Assembly (NCBI GenBank): GCA_037957365.1
Contig: JARHVA010007796.1
Coordinates: 306,001-370,000 of the forward strand
Direction of reading: 5' to 3'
DNA from: Torreya grandis
Lineage: Eukaryota; Streptophyta; Pinopsida; Cupressales; Taxaceae
DNA length: 64,000 nucleotides
In this document: in pieces, positions 60,417 to 64,000 of the stretch
Numbering within the stretch: position 1 is the first letter of the stretch
Layout of the letters: each line of letters opens with the position of its first letter
Program-made: the position numbers and the translations under genes
Notes under the pieces: model-generated
The model's input: the letters and a program-made list of their open reading frames with translations, nothing else
Databases searched by the model: none
Told to the model about the DNA's origin: nothing

Positions 60417-60423
60417 TATTTAA
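60417..60423 (+). promoter_or_regulatory. TATA-like site of element G
   Basis: CTATTTAAGAGACCCATGG-type text is conserved in all three LTRs (near 57529, 60417 and 63306). It is followed by a leader with internal repeats and then, about 500 bases later, by the primer site. Promoter function is inferred from position and conservation. Confidence 0.6.
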
Positions 60424-60460
60424 GAGACCCATGGGGATGTATTGTAATTTGTGTAGAAGA

Positions 60461-60640
60461 GCAAGATCAATTGATCTGTGGGGTAGCAAGATCAAGGAGA
60501 TCTGCAAGTGTGCCAAGGTGTGTGCAAGATCAGTTGATCTGTGGGGTAGAAAGATCAAGAAGATATGTAACACAATAGGTGAGCAAGATCAATTAGATCT
60601 ATAGGGTGTGCAAGATTAAGAAGATTTGTTAGAGGTGCAA
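60461..60640 (+). repeat. Three imperfect leader repeats in the G LTR
   Basis: Units start at 60461, 60524 and 60583, each with GCAAGATCAATTGATCTG-like text followed by CAAGATCAAGGAGATCTG-like text. They recur in LTR 1 and LTR 3. Their position downstream of the TATA-like site places them in the RNA leader. Each holds GATC-rich dyads able to pair as short hairpins. Confidence 0.75.
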
Positions 60641-60936
60641 CTCAATAGTTGAGTTGGTTGTAATTGATTGAGAGAGAGAGAAATCTTGAAGGAGAATTAC
60701 TGTACATCTATGAGGTGTTCAGAGAGAGAGGTTTCTCCATTGTATTTCCTTCTATAAGAGTCTAATATAGATTGTATTATTTCTCGTATCTTCTATTCTT
60801 TGTTGTTTCTGATTTCTAGTTACTTATTACTTCTAGTTTAATTCCGTGTTTAGTTGTTTATACAAAATTAATCAATTGTGATCTAAGATCCTGACAAGTG
60901 GTATCAAATCTACTATGTATACACTAACAACTAACA

Positions 60937-61870
60937 ATTGGTATCAGAGCCCAAGTTTTAGATTAGGTTAGTGTTTGTTGATTACAAGTTCACTCTCAAG
61001 GGTTTCTGATTGAGTGGGAGTAAAGCAATGGCATAAGTAAACTAAGAATGGAGAAATTCAAATGCCAAGAATTATCAATTATGGAGGATGCAGATTGAAG
61101 ATTATTTGTATCAGAAAGATCTATACTTTCTATTGGGTGATGTTACAAGCAAGCCCATAGATATGGAAGATGAAGAATGGAATGTTCTTGATAGAAAGGC
61201 TCTTGGAGCTATAAGGCTGATCCTGGCAGCTTCTGTGTTTTCAAACTTATCACGGGACAAGATAATGACAGAGCTAATGGATAATTTGGCAAATTTATAT
61301 GAAAAACCCTCAGCTTTGAATAATGTATATCTTATGAAGTAATTATTTAATTTACAAATGCAGGAAGGTGGATCTGTATCTAGTCATCTTAATGGTTTCC
61401 ATGGAATTGTAAATCAGTTAAATTTAGTCAAAATAGTTTTTGATGATGAAATTAAGGCTATCATATTTTTATGCTCTATACCTGAAAGCTGGGATAGCTT
61501 GGTAATGGCAATTAGTAATACTGCATCTGCTTCAAATATCTTGAAAGTTGATGATGTTATTAGTGTAATCTTGAATGAAGAAATTCATAGGAAGAGCACA
61601 GGGGAAACATCAAGTAATGATTTAAGTTTTGAAAGTAGGGGAAGGCAAAGAGAGAAGGGAAAGCAAGGGAAATCAAGGTCAAAGATGGGAAGAAGATCCA
61701 AATCTAGAAATGGAAGAATAACCTGTTGGAATTGTGGAAAGAAAGGGCATGCAAAGAAAGATTGTTGGTTGAGGGATAACAAAGAAAATCAGCAAGAAGG
61801 TAATACAGACGCAAATGTTGCAGGTATTATGCACAAGATGCTCTTATATTTTATTTGGATAGTCAAGTAG
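60937..61870 (+). pseudogene. Element G primer site and gag, second copy
   Basis: After the primer site (60938-60952), the gag start MEKF at about 61049 is thrown out of frame by a small insertion, and the proper frame resumes at 61088. From there to 61870 only one stop (TAA at 61340-61342, shared with the first copy) interrupts 260 codons. [20 protein letters not shown] and [17 protein letters not shown] are intact. The CCHC knuckle is complete: CWNCGKKGHAKKDCW at about 61720-61766. This is the best preserved gag in the window. Confidence 0.9.
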
Positions 61871-62391
61871 AATCATGGGTTTTAGATTCTGGTGCCTCTT
61901 TCCATGTAACCCTAAATAAATAATTTTTCAATGATTATATCCATGGAGACTTTGGAAAAGTTTAATTAGGGGATGATGAGCCTTGTCAAATTATTGGCAA
62001 AGGAAAAGTGCAGCTGAAATTGTAGAATGGAAACACATGGGTGATGAAGGATGTCATGCATGTACCCATCCTGAAGAGGAATCTAATTTATGTAGGAAAG
62101 TTGGGAGATGAGGGTTGCACAGTAACTCTCACAGCTGAATCTTGGAAAGTTTCCAAGGGTGCACTTGTATTAGTTAGAGGTAAGAGAGTAGGTACACTTT
62201 ATCTATCTACTTGTACTACTAATTATTCTCTTTCTATTTTATCTACTTCAGATGTAGATGCAAAGTTGTGGCACTGTAGGCTTGGTCACATGAGTGAGAA
62301 GGGAATGGATGTTCTTAAGTCAAAAGGTAAGCTTTTAGATTTGAAAAGCATAGATCTAAATTTCTGTGAGCATTGGATTTTTGGGAAATAG
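61830..62391 (+). pseudogene. Element G protease and pre-integrase, second copy
   Basis: The frame shifts near 61830 from gag to protease, which reads ESWVLDSGASFHVTLNK with an intact DSG triad and then a stop. From 62041 an open frame of 116 codons covers MKDVMHVPILKRNLIYVGKL, RVGTLYLST and the GAG-pre-integrase block LWHCRLGHMSEKGMDVLKSK, ending FCEHWIFGK. The gag-to-protease frame change also exists in the first copy, so it predates the duplication. Confidence 0.88.
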
Positions 62392-62850
62392 AATAAAGTG
62401 AGGTTTCTCAAAATTGGGTCAACAAAGAAGAAGCACAAGTTGGAGCTTGTTCACATAGATGTGTGGGGACCGGCTCAGGTAGCTTTTATTTGAGGATCAT
62501 AGTATTATGTTTCTTTCATTGATGATGCTACAAAAAAGGTATGGGTTTATTGCATAAGGAGAAAATTTGATGTTTTGACACATTTAAGAAATGGAAATCT
62601 TTGGTTGAGAATGAAATAGGTTTGTGATTGAAGTGCCTTAGATCTGACAATGGTGGTGAGTACTGCAGCAATAAATTCAACAGTTACTATTCTATGAGTG
62701 GAATACGTAGGGAAAGGATGGTTCCAAAAACACCTCAGCAAAATGGAGTTTTTGAAAGGATGAATAGAACAATAATGGAGCGTGCACGGAGTATGAGGTT
62801 GCATGTTGGTTTACCCTTATAGTTTTGGGGAGAAGCTGTATATACTACAT
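62392..62850 (+). pseudogene. Element G truncated integrase, second copy
   Basis: Identical base for base, as far as I can read, to 59503-59961, including the same internal TGA after PAQVAFI and the same frameshifts. The conserved RSDNGGEYCSNKF and TPQQNGVFERMNRTIMERAR blocks are present. Coding resemblance ends shortly after GLPL, where the rest of integrase, reverse transcriptase and RNase H should follow. A short 3' region then leads to LTR 3. Confidence 0.9.
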
Positions 62851-63017
62851 TTTACCTAATATGTTAATAAAGCCAGTAACAAAGGAGAAGTTGAATCTTC
62901 ATTCAACTTTTGTTAGTCTTCAAGATTGAACTTGAAGATGGAGATACAAGCCAAAAACAAATTAGAGGATGTTGCTATACAGGTATAGGTGCAACTATTT
63001 ATCTCCAAGTGGGAGAT

Positions 63018-63825
63018 TTTTGAGTTGTGGAGCTAAAAGCTTCACTGATTGTGTAAATGTGGAGGTTGTTGGGTTACACAGTAACTGACATCGGTCAAAG
63101 CCAGCTGACATCAATTATCTTCAACTATACAGTAACTAGCATTGGTTATGGTCGACTGGCATCAGTCAGATAGGAACTGACATCGGTCACCTGTGTGTTT
63201 CTAGAATTAGACAGCATTTCTAATTTTAGGAGAACAACTAGTTTGCATGTAAAGGATAATTTTAGTCTTGAGTCTGCTTTTCTAATTATTGTTTGCTTTG
63301 GGTTCTATTTAAGAGACCCATGGTGATGTATTATAATTTGTGTAGAAGAGCAAGATAGATTGATCTATGGGGTAGCAAGATCAAGGAGATTTGCAAGTGT
63401 GCCAAGGTGTGTGAAAGATCAGTTGATCTGTGGGGTAGAAAGATCAAGAAGATTTGTAACACAGTGGGTGAGCAAGATCAATTAGATCTACAAGGTGTGT
63501 AAGATCAAGAAGATCTGCTAGATGTGCAACTCAATAGTTGAGTTGGTTGTAATTGATTGAGAGAGAGAGAACTCTTGAAGGAGAAATATTGTACATCTAT
63601 GAGGTGTGAGGAGAGAGAGGTTTCTCCATTGTATTTCCTTCAGGAAGAATTTAATATAGATTGTATTGTTTCTCATATCTCCTATTCTTTGTTGTTTCTG
63701 ATTTCTAGTTACTTATTACTTCTAGTTTAATACTGTGTTTAGTTGTTTATACAAAAGTAATCAATTGTGATCTAAGATCCTGACAAGTGGTGTCAAAGCT
63801 ACTGTGTATACACTACCAACTAACA
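63018..63825 (+). repeat. Element G LTR 3
   Basis: It begins TTTTGAGTTG after AAGTGGGAGAT, like LTR 2, and ends CCAACTAACA. It is followed at once by GAGAT (63826-63830), the right copy of the target duplication. Its TATA-like site is near 63306. Confidence 0.92.
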
Positions 63826-63837
63826 GAGATGTGGTAG

Positions 63838-64000
63838 GTGATAGATGAGGAGTATGGGGTTCTAGAGCTTCTAAGACTTCATGATGTAGTGACCATGCTA
63901 CCTATTCAGATTGACCTAGCATTGATCATAGCTTTGGTGGAGCAGTGGCACTCAAAGACTAGCTCATTCTATTTTGTGATTAGAGAGATGATTATTACTT
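63838..64000 (+). pseudogene. Plant mobile domain (PMD) fragment, runs off the window
   Basis: An open frame of 54 codons with no stop to the window end reads VLELLRLHDVVTMLPIQIDL, then ALIIALVEQWHSKTSSFYFV and IREMIIT. This matches the PMD landmarks LDxxLIxALVERWRPETHTF and GEMTITL, with several unusual residues (Q for R, HS for RP, IRE for GE). PMD occurs in the host MAIN/MAIL proteins and inside plant transposable elements. Its N-terminal part should lie before 57237, because element G split the sequence. A TAG lies just upstream in frame at 63835-63837. It is probably part of element F. Confidence 0.65.

Larger units (their letters stand above)
60129..60936 (+). repeat. Element G LTR 2 (shared middle LTR)
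   Basis: It begins TTTTGAGTTG after the polypurine-like AAGTGGGAGAT and ends CAACTAACA before the spacer and primer site. Its left half is nearly identical to LTR 3, while parts of its right half (for example ACACAATAGGTGAG and TATAAGAGTCTAA) match LTR 1. That is what a 3'/5' hybrid LTR should look like. It serves as 3' LTR of the first unit and 5' LTR of the second. Confidence 0.92.
57242..63825 (+). mobile_element. Element G: tandem non-autonomous Ty1/copia, three LTRs
   Basis: Three copies of an about 807-bp LTR alternate with two copies of an about 2.08-kb internal region (58048-60128 and 60937-63017). The repeat period is 2889 bases. Each internal region has a tRNA-Met primer site, gag with a CCHC knuckle, protease, GAG-pre-integrase and the front of integrase, then jumps to the 3' end. 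Reverse transcriptase, RNase H and the end of integrase are deleted at the same point in both. Perfect GAGAT target duplications flank the whole. Unequal recombination between LTRs of a single insertion explains the structure. G needs another copia element to move. Confidence 0.92.

Noticed and set aside
61585..61782. 65-codon minus-strand frame rich in Phe, Leu and Pro
   Set aside because: Antisense shadow of the basic gag C-terminus and knuckle.

Overview
This window looks like nuclear DNA of a seed plant with a large, repeat-filled genome. It is strikingly AT-rich by eye and contains no intact host gene. Almost everything recognisable is an LTR retrotransposon in some state of decay, with Ty1/copia and Ty3/gypsy families both present. 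Primer sites complementary to plant initiator tRNA-Met, YxDD reverse-transcriptase cores, CCHC knuckles, long microsatellites and a plant mobile domain all fit. I cannot name the species; a conifer or other giant plant genome is only a guess.

Layout. Element A (874-10269, +) is a complete but decayed Ty3/gypsy element with about 0.7 kb LTRs. Its order is gag, protease, an extra RNase H, reverse transcriptase, RNase H, integrase. A microsatellite and a perfect 41-bp inverted repeat interrupt it at the protease. Elements B (about 13.4-20.2 kb, -) and C (about 20.5-26.4 kb, +) are two diverged members of one Ty3-like family. They lie head to head, are recognisable only in gag and protease, and carry long arrays of degenerate 25-bp dyads upstream of gag. 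Element D (27296 to about 37480, -) is a decayed Ty1/copia element with LTRs of 2.5-2.8 kb and remnants of every domain. Element E (about 40712-55011, +) is a 14-kb Ty3/gypsy element with about 1.5 kb LTRs and a degenerate coding-like tract upstream of gag. An LTR-like block F starts at 55012, and its internal part seems to hold a plant mobile domain (PMD) that reappears at 63838-64000. Between them sits element G (57242-63825, +), a non-autonomous Ty1/copia element in the tandem form LTR-internal-LTR-internal-LTR, flanked by the 5-bp duplication GAGAT.

How the parts relate. No reading frame here is intact, so none of the elements can move on its own. G is the youngest: its two units differ by only a few percent, part of them is identical, and the target duplication is perfect. 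It lacks reverse transcriptase and RNase H, so it must have been mobilised in trans. The most notable signals outside ordinary retrotransposon anatomy are a helically phased five-copy 14-mer upstream of the G promoter, the dyad arrays of B and C, the sharp identity patch between the two G units, the RNase H placed ahead of the reverse transcriptase in A, and the PMD remnant split by G.
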